From positions 1 through 62,130 of the forward strand of contig CAKQDQ010000004.1 in the NCBI GenBank assembly GCA_934229335.1: a DNA stretch of 62,130 nt. Reading direction: 5' to 3'. The position numbers and the translations under genes were made by a program. This DNA comes from an uncultured Prevotella sp. GTDB lineage: Bacteria > Bacteroidota > Bacteroidia > Bacteroidales > Bacteroidaceae. Below are positions 44,573 through 54,060 of the stretch, one piece after another. The first letter of the stretch is position 1, and every line of letters begins with the position of its first letter. The notes beneath the pieces were generated by a model. The model was not told the origin of the DNA and searched no databases. It saw only the letters and a program-made list of their open reading frames with translations.

Positions 44573-45862
44573 TTACAATTTAGATACTATCTCTACGAAA
44601 TTCTCAATCACATATTCCAGATCTTCATCTGTCATTTTCGTATTCAGAGGCAGTGTGATTTCATTTTCAAACATGTGATAGGCATTAGGAAAATCCTTGA
44701 TGTCAAAGCCCAGTTTCTTATAGGCTGTCATCATTGGCAGTGGCTTATAGTGAACGTTCGTTGCGATGCCGCGTTCTGCCATCTGCTCAATCACCTTGTT
44801 GGCTTCTTCACGTGTCTTGCCCAACAGTCTGACCAAATACAAGTGACCAGATGAAACATACTCCTCTGTATAATGAGTCAATACAGCAACATTCAAGTTC
44901 TTGAAAGCCTCGTCATAGCGCTCGATCATCTTTCTGCGACGTTCCAGCATACCCTTATAGCGCTGCATCTGCACCAGTCCGATAGCTGCTACCACATCTG
45001 TCATGTTGCATTTATACCAAGCACCAATGATGTCATACTCCCACGCACCGAGTTTCGTCTTGGCCAAAGCATCCTTGTTCTGACCATGCAGACTAAGCAG
45101 CTGTGCCTTGCGATAAAGGTTCTCGTTCCAAGTCTCGCCATCAATCTCCGGCACACCGCTGAACACGTTCTCTGCATCCTTGTCCAAGTCCTTCACAACC
45201 TTTTCATTGCCGAAAGGCAGATTCCATGACAACGCACCACCTTCAGCCGTAGTAAGATTTTTCACGGCATGGAACGAGAAAGAAGAGAAGTCTGCTATCG
45301 CTCCCACCATCTTTCCCTTGCGCGAAGCGCCGAATGCATGAGCGGCATCACAGCAAATGGCTACTCGTCCTATCATCTTCTGCAAGTCAGTCTTTGGAGT
45401 AAAGATATCCTTCTTGCCCTCCACTATGGCAAACAAGCGGTCGTAGTCGCAAGGAATACCAGCCAAGTCCACAGGAATGATAGCCTTAGTCTTGGGAGTG
45501 ATAGCCTTCTCTACAGCTTCATAGTTCATCTCAAGGCAATCCTTCTGCACATCCACGAAAACGAGCGTCGCTCCCACGTGTTCCACGATAGAAGCACTTG
45601 CCGTATAGGTATAAGCAGGCACTATCACCTCATCACCTTCGCCCACGCATAACAGAAGTAAAGCCATCTCAGCACAAGCCGTCTGCGAGTTAAGGCAAAC
45701 CGCTTTGTCTGAGCCTACAAACTCTGCAACTTCTTTTTCCAACTTCTTTGTGCGCGGTCCGGTTGTTATCCAACCAGACAAAATGGCATCACGCACCTCA
45801 TTTGCCTCTGCCTCCGTCATATCAGGCGGAGAGAAAGGCACATTACGCAATTTCATTGTCAT
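44573..45862 (-). CDS. DegT/DnrJ/EryC1 family PLP aminotransferase
   Basis: 429 aa. Sugar aminotransferase with the PLP lysine in SSFSFHAVKNLTTAEGGAL near residue 200 and DAAHAFGA near 170. The N-terminal FSPPDMTEAEANEVRDAILSGW (first half of the start motif) and C-terminal HYKPLPMM are also family marks. Length is slightly above average because of an insert near 145-160. It would aminate a 4-keto sugar such as the product of the CapD/PglF-like dehydratase at 26945, like PglE. The matching acetyltransferase (PglD) is not evident. Confidence 0.85.
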   Translation of the reverse strand: MTMKLRNVPFSPPDMTEAEANEVRDAILSGWITTGPRTKKLEKEVAEFVGSDKAVCLNSQTACAEMALLLLCVGEGDEVIVPAYTYTASASIVEHVGATLVFVDVQKDCLEMNYEAVEKAITPKTKAIIPVDLAGIPCDYDRLFAIVEGKKDIFTPKTDLQKMIGRVAICCDAAHAFGASRKGKMVGAIADFSSFSFHAVKNLTTAEGGALSWNLPFGNEKVVKDLDKDAENVFSGVPEIDGETWNENLYRKAQLLSLHGQNKDALAKTKLGAWEYDIIGAWYKCNMTDVVAAIGLVQMQRYKGMLERRRKMIERYDEAFKNLNVAVLTHYTEEYVSSGHLYLVRLLGKTREEANKVIEQMAERGIATNVHYKPLPMMTAYKKLGFDIKDFPNAYHMFENEITLPLNTKMTDEDLEYVIENFVEIVSKL

Positions 45863-45887
45863 AATATGTATTTATTGATTAAAATGT

Positions 45888-46988
45888 TTATTCTTGTTTC
45901 CCTTCTTTTCGTTTCAAGAAACCATATACAAACTGCCACACATAGCCAATCGTGCTATAGTGTGCTACATGTCTGAATTTCCAAGAATGTTTGAAAGCGT
46001 TGCCGATGACATGCAAACGCTCATACCATCGTCCTTTGCCACGATTGTAGATTGATGTGTCGTCGTTAAAAACGCTCTCTATAGTCCTTGCGGCATACCT
46101 GCTGTCAGCGAATATCGTCTTGTCATGCAGTTCTACGCCGAGATATTCCACTGCGATAGTATTCAGAACATCCGTAAAGCCATCCAGTCTGAACCGTTTG
46201 CAAAGTTCATAAAACTCCTTCCACTGTAGTTTGTCTTGATTCGCTTTTATCCAGCATGCCCAATCCACGATATGACGCAGACGGATTCCCTCCACCAAGA
46301 AATGCGTAAGCGAATGATAAAGCATGAACAAACCTTCCGCTTCTATTGGCAGCGTATAAATGTCTGTCCCGTCAAGCCTGTCGAGTTGGCTTGCGTCGCC
46401 TATCGCATCTGTAATGAATTTATGTAGAGTCATATCCGTTCCGCCACGTCGGGCAGAAGTGAAAAACCGGTGATTCTCGATTGTCAGCGTCTTGTAGATG
46501 ATGTGCGAATGCTTATACCATCCGTCATCAACCTTCAAACCATACTTGCGCGCCACGTCATTTCCTTGCCCATACGCACAATTCCCCTTACTGCCGATCA
46601 GGTAGCAATCAAAATCTCCCAGTTCTCGATGTGTTGGTTTCGGATAATAACGGCTATGCGCCAATCCTTTGAATACTATTGTCTTTATGCCATGCCGTTT
46701 CCACATTCCGGAAACGTGCTTTGCCAATTCGAAATACCTAGTATGCGAGTTTTCCGTCAGTACTGTCTGGGTGTAGAACTTTATTATCTGCTCGTTCTCT
46801 GGAAATCCTTTGATATCAGTCCCACTCTTTTTGAGGTTGTCGAATGCATCATATACCAAAGCGCGAATGCCTTGTTTCTTGGCAAGCGCCAACACATCCT
46901 GCCAGTCGGCATTGTCGGGAATTGTCTGTTCCCGTCCGTTTATGACTATGTCTGATAATTGTAATAAAGCGTCAGCAGATTTGTTCAT
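45888..46988 (-). CDS. Uncharacterised nucleotidyltransferase (NTP_transf_5-like)
   Basis: 366 aa. GIKTIVFKGLAHSRYYPKPTHRELGDFDCYL near residues 100-130 is the GS-less nucleotidyltransferase-fold core with acidic residues (Asp125, Asp127) of the NTP_transf_5 family often found in polysaccharide and peptide clusters. FMLYHSLTHFLVEGIRLRHIVDW near 215-240 is a second conserved family block. The substrate is unknown. It lies 8 bases after the GT2 stop, in the same direction. Confidence 0.65.
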   Translation of the reverse strand: MNKSADALLQLSDIVINGREQTIPDNADWQDVLALAKKQGIRALVYDAFDNLKKSGTDIKGFPENEQIIKFYTQTVLTENSHTRYFELAKHVSGMWKRHGIKTIVFKGLAHSRYYPKPTHRELGDFDCYLIGSKGNCAYGQGNDVARKYGLKVDDGWYKHSHIIYKTLTIENHRFFTSARRGGTDMTLHKFITDAIGDASQLDRLDGTDIYTLPIEAEGLFMLYHSLTHFLVEGIRLRHIVDWACWIKANQDKLQWKEFYELCKRFRLDGFTDVLNTIAVEYLGVELHDKTIFADSRYAARTIESVFNDDTSIYNRGKGRWYERLHVIGNAFKHSWKFRHVAHYSTIGYVWQFVYGFLKRKEGKQE

Positions 46989-46995
46989 GGAGGTC

Positions 46996-47772
46996 TTATT
47001 TCAGCTTCTTCACATACCACATTTTCTTCCAGCCGTTGCCCACTACATTCATCATGGTCCAGAACGTAGCCATCACGGGGTTCATCCCCTCTGCCACATG
47101 AAACAAAGGATAATGTGCCCAGATGCGTTTCCACAACGGCTTCGGAGTGATGCTCACCTTGCGACGGCGATATCTCGCCAAGTTCTCCTTCAACAAATGG
47201 CAAGGAGCCTTTCTTACCACTTTCAGCCAAAGGGCAGTATCATTATTCTTTCTTACATCTTTTATCTGCACCAGTCCAATGCGCTCTCTGTCATACATCA
47301 CTGCCAAACATCCAGGCCAGCAACACATAAACATGGCAAACTTGCTCACCTTCTTGATTCCCGACACATACACGCCCAAGTCCTTGCCGTCCTCGCTCAT
47401 CTCCGTATATTCATGATAAGAGAAGGCATAGTCATTTTCCACCATAAACTTCAGTTGATGCTCCAACTTCTCTGGCAACCACAAATCATCTGAATCAAGA
47501 AAAGCAATCCATCGTCCTTTTGCTCTGCGCAAAGCATTGTTTCGGGTTATGGCAGCACCAGAGTTTTGTGGATTGCATTCATATTTGATTCGCTCGTCCG
47601 TTTCCATAAACGGCTTTACCACCTCAAGTGTATTGTCTTTTGAGCAGTCATCCTGGATGAGCAATTCCCAATTCTGGTATGTCTGCGCTTGAATACTCTT
47701 TATCGTCTCTGCTATAAAATCAGCACACGCCCAAGTGGGAGTGATGACAGACACCAATCCGTAGTCTTGCAT
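46996..47772 (-). CDS. Glycosyltransferase, GT2 family
   Basis: 258 aa from the ATG at 47772, where MQDYGLVSVITPTWACADF begins the GT2 first strand. Further marks are QDDCSKDNTLEV near 40, GAAITRNNALRRAKGRWIAFLDSDDLW near 75-100 with the DSDD metal site, and DTALWLKVVRK near 170. Inverting sugar transfer is expected. A decayed relative lies at 49822-50188, on the far side of an inserted ATPase pair. Confidence 0.85.
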   Translation of the reverse strand: MQDYGLVSVITPTWACADFIAETIKSIQAQTYQNWELLIQDDCSKDNTLEVVKPFMETDERIKYECNPQNSGAAITRNNALRRAKGRWIAFLDSDDLWLPEKLEHQLKFMVENDYAFSYHEYTEMSEDGKDLGVYVSGIKKVSKFAMFMCCWPGCLAVMYDRERIGLVQIKDVRKNNDTALWLKVVRKAPCHLLKENLARYRRRKVSITPKPLWKRIWAHYPLFHVAEGMNPVMATFWTMMNVVGNGWKKMWYVKKLK

Positions 47773-47829
47773 AATAAAAATCTTCGCTTGAATATAAAGG
47801 AATACAATATGCTGTCGTATGAGCATCAA

Positions 47830-47930
47830 AGCCCATACAGCATATAGTAAAAATAGAATAAAATCAATTTGAAGTTCCCCACCGCAGTATCGCTCTGCGC
47901 TAGTGCCGCCACTCGGGAGGGGATATATTA
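47830..47930. repeat. Intergenic palindromic element
   Basis: Bases 47875-47925 contain nested inverted repeats: TTCCCC/GGGGAT flanks, CGCAG/CTGCG, and AGTG/CACT. No reading frame. It separates the GT2 gene from the inserted nuclease-like gene and could act as a terminator or be a small dispersed repeat. Confidence 0.4.
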
Positions 47931-48614
47931 TTATTTACTGTTGTTGTCTATTTTGAAAGAATAGTCATGACTTATTCTATAATAATCAAAGCCAAACTGT
48001 TCTATTTGTGGACAACTTATCTGTGCGCCATTTTCGCCAGCCTCCTCTGCTTCCATCAATCGATTTCTGTTGAAAGCATTAATAGCATTGTTCTCTGTTC
48101 GTTTTATGAGGTATGACATTAAACATACCTTTCTTTTCTTCTTGTTTATATACGACGATATTGATGGCACCTCAGTTAAGGTTTCCAAGCTCTGATAGAG
48201 TTGAAGCTCAACCTTTTGATATTTTCCTTTGGGGAAAACAACAGTTCTTGTTCCATCTTTTTGGGTCTTTTCAATAGGACGAGATAGATTTTCTATTCCG
48301 CCTATAGAGCTTGTCACCTCACACAATAGAATAATATTATGAGTGTCAGTATCTGTCAGGATAAAGTCACACCTGCGCTTACCATCAGAGATTTTGGTAC
48401 CTGTATATCTGCCAATATATGTATCATAATTGACTACACTCAAGTTAAACGGATTGCCACAAAAAGACGCATACCCCTTTTTGTAACCAACAACAAATTG
48501 TGTGTCATCCTCTGTAAGGTCAAATTCACTCAAACTTGTTGTGTTTTCATCACATATACATCTTCTTCCTACGCCATAAAACGCAGGAAGGTCATTTTCC
48601 AAGAGATTCTTCAT
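47931..48614 (-). CDS. Nuclease-like partner of the AAA ATPase
   Basis: 227 aa. Not firmly recognised. RRCDFILTDTDTHNIILLCEVTSS at residues 80-103 has the D...ExT/K spacing of a PD-(D/E)XK-type nuclease core with Thr in place of the usual Lys. The C-terminal part is helical and basic. It overlaps the ATPase gene by 23 bases, so the two must be made together. Role as effector of a two-gene defence module is inferred from arrangement. Confidence 0.5.
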   Translation of the reverse strand: MKNLLENDLPAFYGVGRRCICDENTTSLSEFDLTEDDTQFVVGYKKGYASFCGNPFNLSVVNYDTYIGRYTGTKISDGKRRCDFILTDTDTHNIILLCEVTSSIGGIENLSRPIEKTQKDGTRTVVFPKGKYQKVELQLYQSLETLTEVPSISSYINKKKRKVCLMSYLIKRTENNAINAFNRNRLMEAEEAGENGAQISCPQIEQFGFDYYRISHDYSFKIDNNSK

Positions 48615-49776
48615 TTTGCAGCTGCTTTAATTCTTGGTATTTATCATATATGTTATTAATATCCTCTGAGAGTCTATCCGTGTTGACGTAGTGAATGTTT
48701 TTAACTTTCAAGTCAACTACTCCTCCCGACAGAATCTGGTATACCGAAAGGTCCTCATAGTCTACATGTGCACCGTCAATATCCGTCTTGCAGTCGTGAG
48801 CCTTCATCAACAGATTCAGAGAATTAATTATATATGGACTATGTGTAGCAAGTACCAATCCTATTTCACGGCTGTCGACCTTTGAATAGAACGCCAATCG
48901 TATTATCTCGTTCAACATCTGAATCTGAGAAGTAGGGTCAAGACTCAATTCCGGTTCCTCTATATGTATGTGTACATATCTTGGCATATCTGTAAGTTCC
49001 ATTTCTGGGCGATACTGAGTGGTAAGGTTCTTTTCAAACAACAAGTCAATGATACTACGCTTCTGAGCCGACTTAAAGTCAAAAGCCTGGGCATAATAGT
49101 TCATCATGGCAATTAAAGGCGCTGTTGTCTGTATACCTGAAGACGCATGTCGAAGTTCAAACGAAGAGTAATTTTTGTCTTTAGGCTTAAGTATAAACTT
49201 CTTTTGGTTGTTGCCTCCGCGTTCCACATTCATGTCCAAACCTATGTAGTTCAAGTCAAAATGCTTTATGGCATCAGTAGCATTGTCAAATTCGGTAAAT
49301 GTTTCATTAAAGAAAAAACCCAAATAAGCGTTTTTTGCCAATGTACCCTGACTTGACAGTGGGGCTATTGCACTTCTTGATTCTGCTACCCACACTTCTT
49401 TGAAGAAGCATAAGTCCTCGTTGGGTATTATAGCATTGTAAGACAGCTTACCACCTGAATAACTTACAGAATACGAATTCCCGTTTATAGTAACAACATA
49501 ATGAATGTATGTATCTGCAGTAACCAGTACACTCATATTATCACGCAACAAATCCCTGAACCTAAAGTTTATAACATTCTCTTCTATATGCGAGTTATGG
49601 AAATAAGCTCTGATAGAAAGGCGTTTGAATATGTAGCGCATCAATACAAGAGCCTTCATGAGCGTACTCTTGCCACTTGCTGAATTTCCAATAAATACCG
49701 TCAGTGGTTTTATATCGATAACGCCAGTATCTTCAAGAGGTCCTAAGTTCTTTATATGTATTGTTTCGTGAATCAT
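48592..49776 (-). CDS. AAA ATPase of a second two-gene defence-like module
   Basis: 394-aa SMC/ABC-type ATPase: Walker A GNSASGKST at residues 30-38, signature-like HASSGIQ near 205, Walker B VHIHIEEPELSLDP near 272 and switch LATHSPYIINS near 310. It is of the AAA_15/AAA_21 group like the one at 13736 but not closely similar outside the motifs. It pairs with a nuclease-like gene and sits between an intact GT2 and its decayed relative in the capsule cluster. It is not a transport ATPase, as no permease is near. Confidence 0.75.
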   Translation of the reverse strand: MIHETIHIKNLGPLEDTGVIDIKPLTVFIGNSASGKSTLMKALVLMRYIFKRLSIRAYFHNSHIEENVINFRFRDLLRDNMSVLVTADTYIHYVVTINGNSYSVSYSGGKLSYNAIIPNEDLCFFKEVWVAESRSAIAPLSSQGTLAKNAYLGFFFNETFTEFDNATDAIKHFDLNYIGLDMNVERGGNNQKKFILKPKDKNYSSFELRHASSGIQTTAPLIAMMNYYAQAFDFKSAQKRSIIDLLFEKNLTTQYRPEMELTDMPRYVHIHIEEPELSLDPTSQIQMLNEIIRLAFYSKVDSREIGLVLATHSPYIINSLNLLMKAHDCKTDIDGAHVDYEDLSVYQILSGGVVDLKVKNIHYVNTDRLSEDINNIYDKYQELKQLQNEESLGK

Positions 49777-49821
49777 AACCTTAATTATTTAGCTGATAAA
49801 CTTTAAAATACAAAGTTAAAC

Positions 49822-50188
49822 TTATTTCTTGAACTTTGCAAGAGTGCCGTTCCAATTCTTTTGCAAGAGCTTGGTGAAAATCAGCCAAGGACCATAGCCA
49901 ACTTGCTCACTTTCTTTATTCCCGACACATACACGCCCAAGCCTTTGGCATCCCCACTCATCTCTGTATATTCATGATAAGAGAAGGATTACATTCATAC
50001 TTGATACGCTTGTCTGCCTCCATAAACGGCTTAACCACCTCAAGTGTATTGTCCTTAGAACAGTCGTTTTGAATAAGAAGTTCCCAGTTCTGGTAAGTCT
50101 GTGCCTGTATACTTTTGATTGTCTCTGCCATAAAATCAGCACATGCCCAAGTGGGAGTGATGACAGACACCAATCCGTAGTCTTGCAT
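49822..50188 (-). pseudogene. GT2 glycosyltransferase remnant
   Basis: From 50188 it matches the first 70 residues of the GT2 at 46996 at high identity (MQDYGLVSVITPTWACADF). It then jumps, with frame loss near 49988, to a middle piece (bases 49988-49900). It ends with a different GT2 C-terminus, YGPWLIFTKLLQKNWNGTL. About 140 residues are missing in the middle. Dead. It marks the upstream edge of the inserted ATPase pair. Confidence 0.8.
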
Positions 50189-50194
50189 AATCTA

Positions 50195-51934
50195 TTATTT
50201 TTGTATATCTCTTATTATTTTTGCTAATTGTTGCTTATACTTTGTAGTTGTATCAGCCACCATTTGTTTGTTATAGTTAAGTGAAGATTTACAAGGCTTA
50301 TAAGTACTTCTCATATAACCATTGAAATCAGCTAACTCATTCAATATCCAATCTACACCAGTCTTTCCACATTTTTTATTGAATCTAAAAAAATCTTCAA
50401 AGACATTTACGAAACCTTTCCTCATAAAGATATCCTTATAAAAGAACAAAGTGTCTATAGACATAACAACTATTGGATTAGATACTGTTTCAGCTAATTG
50501 TTCTTGAATCAATGGCTGATACCATTCATTTATAATAGACATAAGACCAAGCTGAACAATTTTAGGATCTTCTATGACAAGCACAGGATAATAGGAAACC
50601 TCATTAGGTATGTCTTCATCCCAAATAAATTCGTCATCCTCTACCAGATTCATCTGTTTAATAAGTTGAGTGACACCTACAGCTTCTGTTTTTTTCTTTA
50701 TTTTCTTATCCACATTATTTTCAGATAGAAACAACTTGTTTTTCAGTTCTTCGATTACATCTGATAAATCAGCTCTATCTTTCAACATTCCATTCAGCTT
50801 AATTCCTTTGCACTCAAATAGTATAATCGAATCTTTCTCTCTGATATAAAAGTCTGGTTGGTCTTTTTGTTCTGCCTTACCAATGTCTTCTTTGTGTGGG
50901 AAAAAAACTGTAGATTTTTTACTAATACATTCCAATATAGAATGTTGAAATAAATAATGTTCAACAAACTTGCTATTATAGAATTGAAAGAAATTGCCTT
51001 TGTGCAGTGATTTCAAATCAAAAAACAAACTGTTATATAATCTCTCACAGAGAAGTGGTAAATTATAGATATAATACTTACCTTTTTCGTATTTTATCAA
51101 TGGATGCGAACGGAATATGCGATAGTCTATATTGCAATCTCTATCATTGACCTCTTTACTGTCGTATGGATAGGTCGCATTTATATCCAGCGACAGATAA
51201 TCACACACATTCTCGGATAAAAGTTCATTATCCTCAACAACTAAGAGAGGGCAACCTTTACGTTTCTGTTGTTGTTCTTCCACATACAATGCAACAAGCC
51301 CAAATACAGTAACAAAATATTCATCTAAAGTTTCAATGTTCAATTTATTGCAAAAAGCAACACACAAATTATCATTGTCTTCTAATTCAAGAAATTCTTT
51401 AAGTTTATAGAAATAAAAGATTTGTGTTTTACATGTATCTTTCCAACTTGTGTCTATAACATCATTCAGAACATACCTTAAGAAATAAATCATCATAGGC
51501 AATTTCTTATCATCATCGTTCCCTGAAAATTCCATCAGATTTTCATTAAGTTGTATGACAACAAGAAAAAGATCTAATTCCAAATCTTCTTCGTTTCCAT
51601 TATCTCGATATTCCTTAATAGGAATGGAAAATATATAGCGCAATAATTCTAATATTGTTCTTTGTGTGCAATAACAGATTCGCTGATGTTGAAGATTAGG
51701 GGCAAACTTCTGAAACCTAACATTGAGTTCTTCTATTTTATCCTTACTTATTTCCGAGAAGAATGTCGTATCTGGCATAAAAGCATTACCATAGTTCAAA
51801 CTAAGTACATTTACAATCTGAATCAGTTTTTCGCGATTATATTTCCTCAATATTGCTTTGATGTTAACATTTCCTTTTTCAGGAAATATATCATGGTATT
51901 CCAATATTTTCAATATTCTCAATTCCTTTCTCAC
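50195..51934 (-). CDS. Putative PD-ExK nuclease, 579 aa
   Basis: Begins with GTG at 51934. The first 330 residues are helical and unrecognised. A nuclease-like motif lies near 358-375 (QPDFYIREKDSIILFECKG): P-D, then E-C-K, the classical PD-(D/E)XK spacing. The C-terminal 200 residues are mixed alpha/beta. It starts three bases after a broken acetyltransferase gene and ends six bases before the GT2 remnant, so it looks inserted among decaying capsule genes. A stand-alone defence nuclease is plausible but unproven. Confidence 0.6.
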   Translation of the reverse strand: MRKELRILKILEYHDIFPEKGNVNIKAILRKYNREKLIQIVNVLSLNYGNAFMPDTTFFSEISKDKIEELNVRFQKFAPNLQHQRICYCTQRTILELLRYIFSIPIKEYRDNGNEEDLELDLFLVVIQLNENLMEFSGNDDDKKLPMMIYFLRYVLNDVIDTSWKDTCKTQIFYFYKLKEFLELEDNDNLCVAFCNKLNIETLDEYFVTVFGLVALYVEEQQQKRKGCPLLVVEDNELLSENVCDYLSLDINATYPYDSKEVNDRDCNIDYRIFRSHPLIKYEKGKYYIYNLPLLCERLYNSLFFDLKSLHKGNFFQFYNSKFVEHYLFQHSILECISKKSTVFFPHKEDIGKAEQKDQPDFYIREKDSIILFECKGIKLNGMLKDRADLSDVIEELKNKLFLSENNVDKKIKKKTEAVGVTQLIKQMNLVEDDEFIWDEDIPNEVSYYPVLVIEDPKIVQLGLMSIINEWYQPLIQEQLAETVSNPIVVMSIDTLFFYKDIFMRKGFVNVFEDFFRFNKKCGKTGVDWILNELADFNGYMRSTYKPCKSSLNYNKQMVADTTTKYKQQLAKIIRDIQK

Positions 51935-51937
51935 GAC

Positions 51938-52470
51938 TCAATCATTGTTTATTACACGGGATGGCACACCAACAGCCGTTTTGTCTGCAGGTATCGATTT
52001 GTTAACCAATGCCATAGCACCAGTCACAGCACCTTTACCTATTTCAATATCATGTCGAGCTGTTATGGATGTACGCATACCTATTCTTTTATTACTATCT
52101 TGTTATGTCCCTGCTTTCGTCCATGACAGGCAAAATACACTCCATACGAGATTGTCACATTGCTGCCAATAATAATTTTATCAACACATAGGTCATCGAA
52201 ATAGCATTTCATCCCAATAAAACAACCCTTTCCTATTTTAAAGCCACATAGGCGATAAAGGGCTATACGCACTGGGGCAGTACACAATTCGACGCTATAT
52301 TTTGACAAATAGTCTTGCGAATTAAATGCCAAAGTTCACCGGCAATTGATCTTTTAAACCAATATGGAATGTGTTCTTCCAGTACATCAGGATGCGCCCA
52401 ATGATAGAGGTTTGCTAAAATCCCCTCCCCCCGATAAATAATTTGCTCATATTTATTCTTATAGTTAATG
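51938..52470 (-). pseudogene. Hexapeptide acetyltransferase, broken
   Basis: Three pieces in different frames can be joined. First is GEGILANLYHWAHP to FKRSIAGELWHLIRKTIC (52440-52310), then APVRIALYRLCGFKIGKG to KQGHNKIVIKE (52270-52082), then RIGMRTSITARHDIEIGKGA to TAVGVPSRVIND (52085-51938). Frames change near 52270 and 52085. Together they give a WbbJ-like O-acetyltransferase of about 170 aa with hexapeptide turns. A G6AG4 run near 52422-52432 (minus strand) lies at its uncertain start. Confidence 0.75.
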
Positions 52471-52499
52471 CTATATTTGTGGCATATTCATTTTATTAC

Positions 52500-54050
52500 T
52501 TATTTAAGATATTGATTACACAACACTCTCGCCTTGCTAACAGAAAAATCACCACTCCTTTTATAGGCTCGTTCTGCCATTCTTTCTCTAATTGTTTTAT
52601 TAAGCAATAGCACTTTTATTGCTTCAACATAACTATTGGAATTATAGGTTTCACAAAGGAAACCATTATCACAATTTACCACAAACTCACTGTTGTATTT
52701 CCAGTCAGAAGCAATAATCGGTAAGGAAGCAGAAAGTGCTTCTACTAAGATGCCGGGACAACCTTCTCCAATGTAATGTGATGGAAATATTAGAGCGTCA
52801 TACCGTTTTAATGTGGGAATCACTTCGTTAGGTTGCAACACCCCTTTATACTTATATATGTCTATTGCATTAAGATGTGTGTCAAAATATGTGTCTGTCT
52901 TTTGTCCGTAGAAGTCTATATTGACATATTTGTCCAGTCCATACTTTGAAAGAATCTTTGAAACCTCCTTCAAAGTATCCAAGCCTTTTGACTTTTCAAC
53001 ACGAGAAACAAAACAGATGGCTAAAAAATACCCCTCCATTACAATCTTTTCCAACTTAGGAGGAGCGAATTCCATACGTTTTACAAGAGCATTTGTTTTC
53101 AATTGTCGTAATAGCTCTCTGTCTTTTTCAAGCAACAACACTTTGTCAATCATCTGTTGTATGCCATCCTTGAATGGAACAATATACCCACTTTTTCCAT
53201 CATCAACAAATTCGTGAGAATGCTTCCATTCTGTAACAATAACAGGAATACCTGATATATAAGCATCCACTACAGAGCCAGGAAGACCTTCTGTATAGAA
53301 ATGAGTAGGCAGTAACATTACGTCATATTGACTGAGCGTTTCGTGAATCAGCTCTGGTTGCAGATGACCACAATACTCCACGAAGTCATATTGCTTCACT
53401 TTCCCCTCGAAGTATTCTTTGTCTTCATCTGCTTCCTGACCGAAGAAAGTGATAGAGAATTTTTCTTGCAGGCCATTAGCAACAATATGATCAGCTAAAT
53501 TAAAAATCCAATCCAATCCCTTCTGTTTCATTATTCGAGCCATAAAAACAATACGGAGTTTCTTCGACTCTGTGGGTTTGGGATTAAAATCAAAGAATCG
53601 GAAATTAGGGAAAATATCCACATTCTTGAATTCGTAATATTCTTCTAATTCTTTTTTTAATCGTTGGGTTTCGGCATGAATTCCCTTTATCCGTCCAAGC
53701 ATGAAGCGGTGTATTGGAAGATTGGTTAGATACTCCCTTAACCAACCTCCAACAACGAAATAGTGTATATTAAACCGAAACAATTTCGACAACAAGAATA
53801 TTATAGGGAAAAAGACTTTCAAGTTGTTGTGTGCCGGCAAGTAGAATAATGTTTTGCAACACATAACTCTAAAGAACATCTTGAAGAGGAGAAGCTTGCT
53901 CTTCTGCAATGACTGAGTGTCGAAATATTCGACATCATAATCCGTTAATTGTCCTTTTGCCAAACGATACACATCTCTTGTCTTTACTGTCTGGCCATCC
54001 AACTGATTTGTCAAGTAGCCAAAATATCCTAAAACTAAAACTTTATTCAT
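52500..54050 (-). CDS. GT4 glycosyltransferase with a duplicated donor domain
   Basis: 516 aa. Residues 1-345 form a GT4 protein: LGYFGYLTNQLDGQTVKTRD start, VFMARIMKQKGLDW near 170, then TEGLPGSVVDAYISG near 255. From about 345 a second GT4 C-terminal half follows without its N-terminal half: AICFVSRVEKSKGLDTL, then GEGCPGILVEALSAS near 440. Ordinary members are 350-400 aa. It looks like a fusion of two neighbouring transferase genes, the second truncated at its start. Whether the second site works is unknown. Confidence 0.75.
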   Translation of the reverse strand: MNKVLVLGYFGYLTNQLDGQTVKTRDVYRLAKGQLTDYDVEYFDTQSLQKSKLLLFKMFFRVMCCKTLFYLPAHNNLKVFFPIIFLLSKLFRFNIHYFVVGGWLREYLTNLPIHRFMLGRIKGIHAETQRLKKELEEYYEFKNVDIFPNFRFFDFNPKPTESKKLRIVFMARIMKQKGLDWIFNLADHIVANGLQEKFSITFFGQEADEDKEYFEGKVKQYDFVEYCGHLQPELIHETLSQYDVMLLPTHFYTEGLPGSVVDAYISGIPVIVTEWKHSHEFVDDGKSGYIVPFKDGIQQMIDKVLLLEKDRELLRQLKTNALVKRMEFAPPKLEKIVMEGYFLAICFVSRVEKSKGLDTLKEVSKILSKYGLDKYVNIDFYGQKTDTYFDTHLNAIDIYKYKGVLQPNEVIPTLKRYDALIFPSHYIGEGCPGILVEALSASLPIIASDWKYNSEFVVNCDNGFLCETYNSNSYVEAIKVLLLNKTIRERMAERAYKRSGDFSVSKARVLCNQYLK

Positions 54051-54060
54051 GTTATATAAA

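Noticed and set aside
48592..49776. ABC exporter ATPase for the capsule
   Set aside because: The protein is of the AAA_15/AAA_21 type, has no permease partner and overlaps a nuclease-like gene; the cluster already has a flippase and polymerase.
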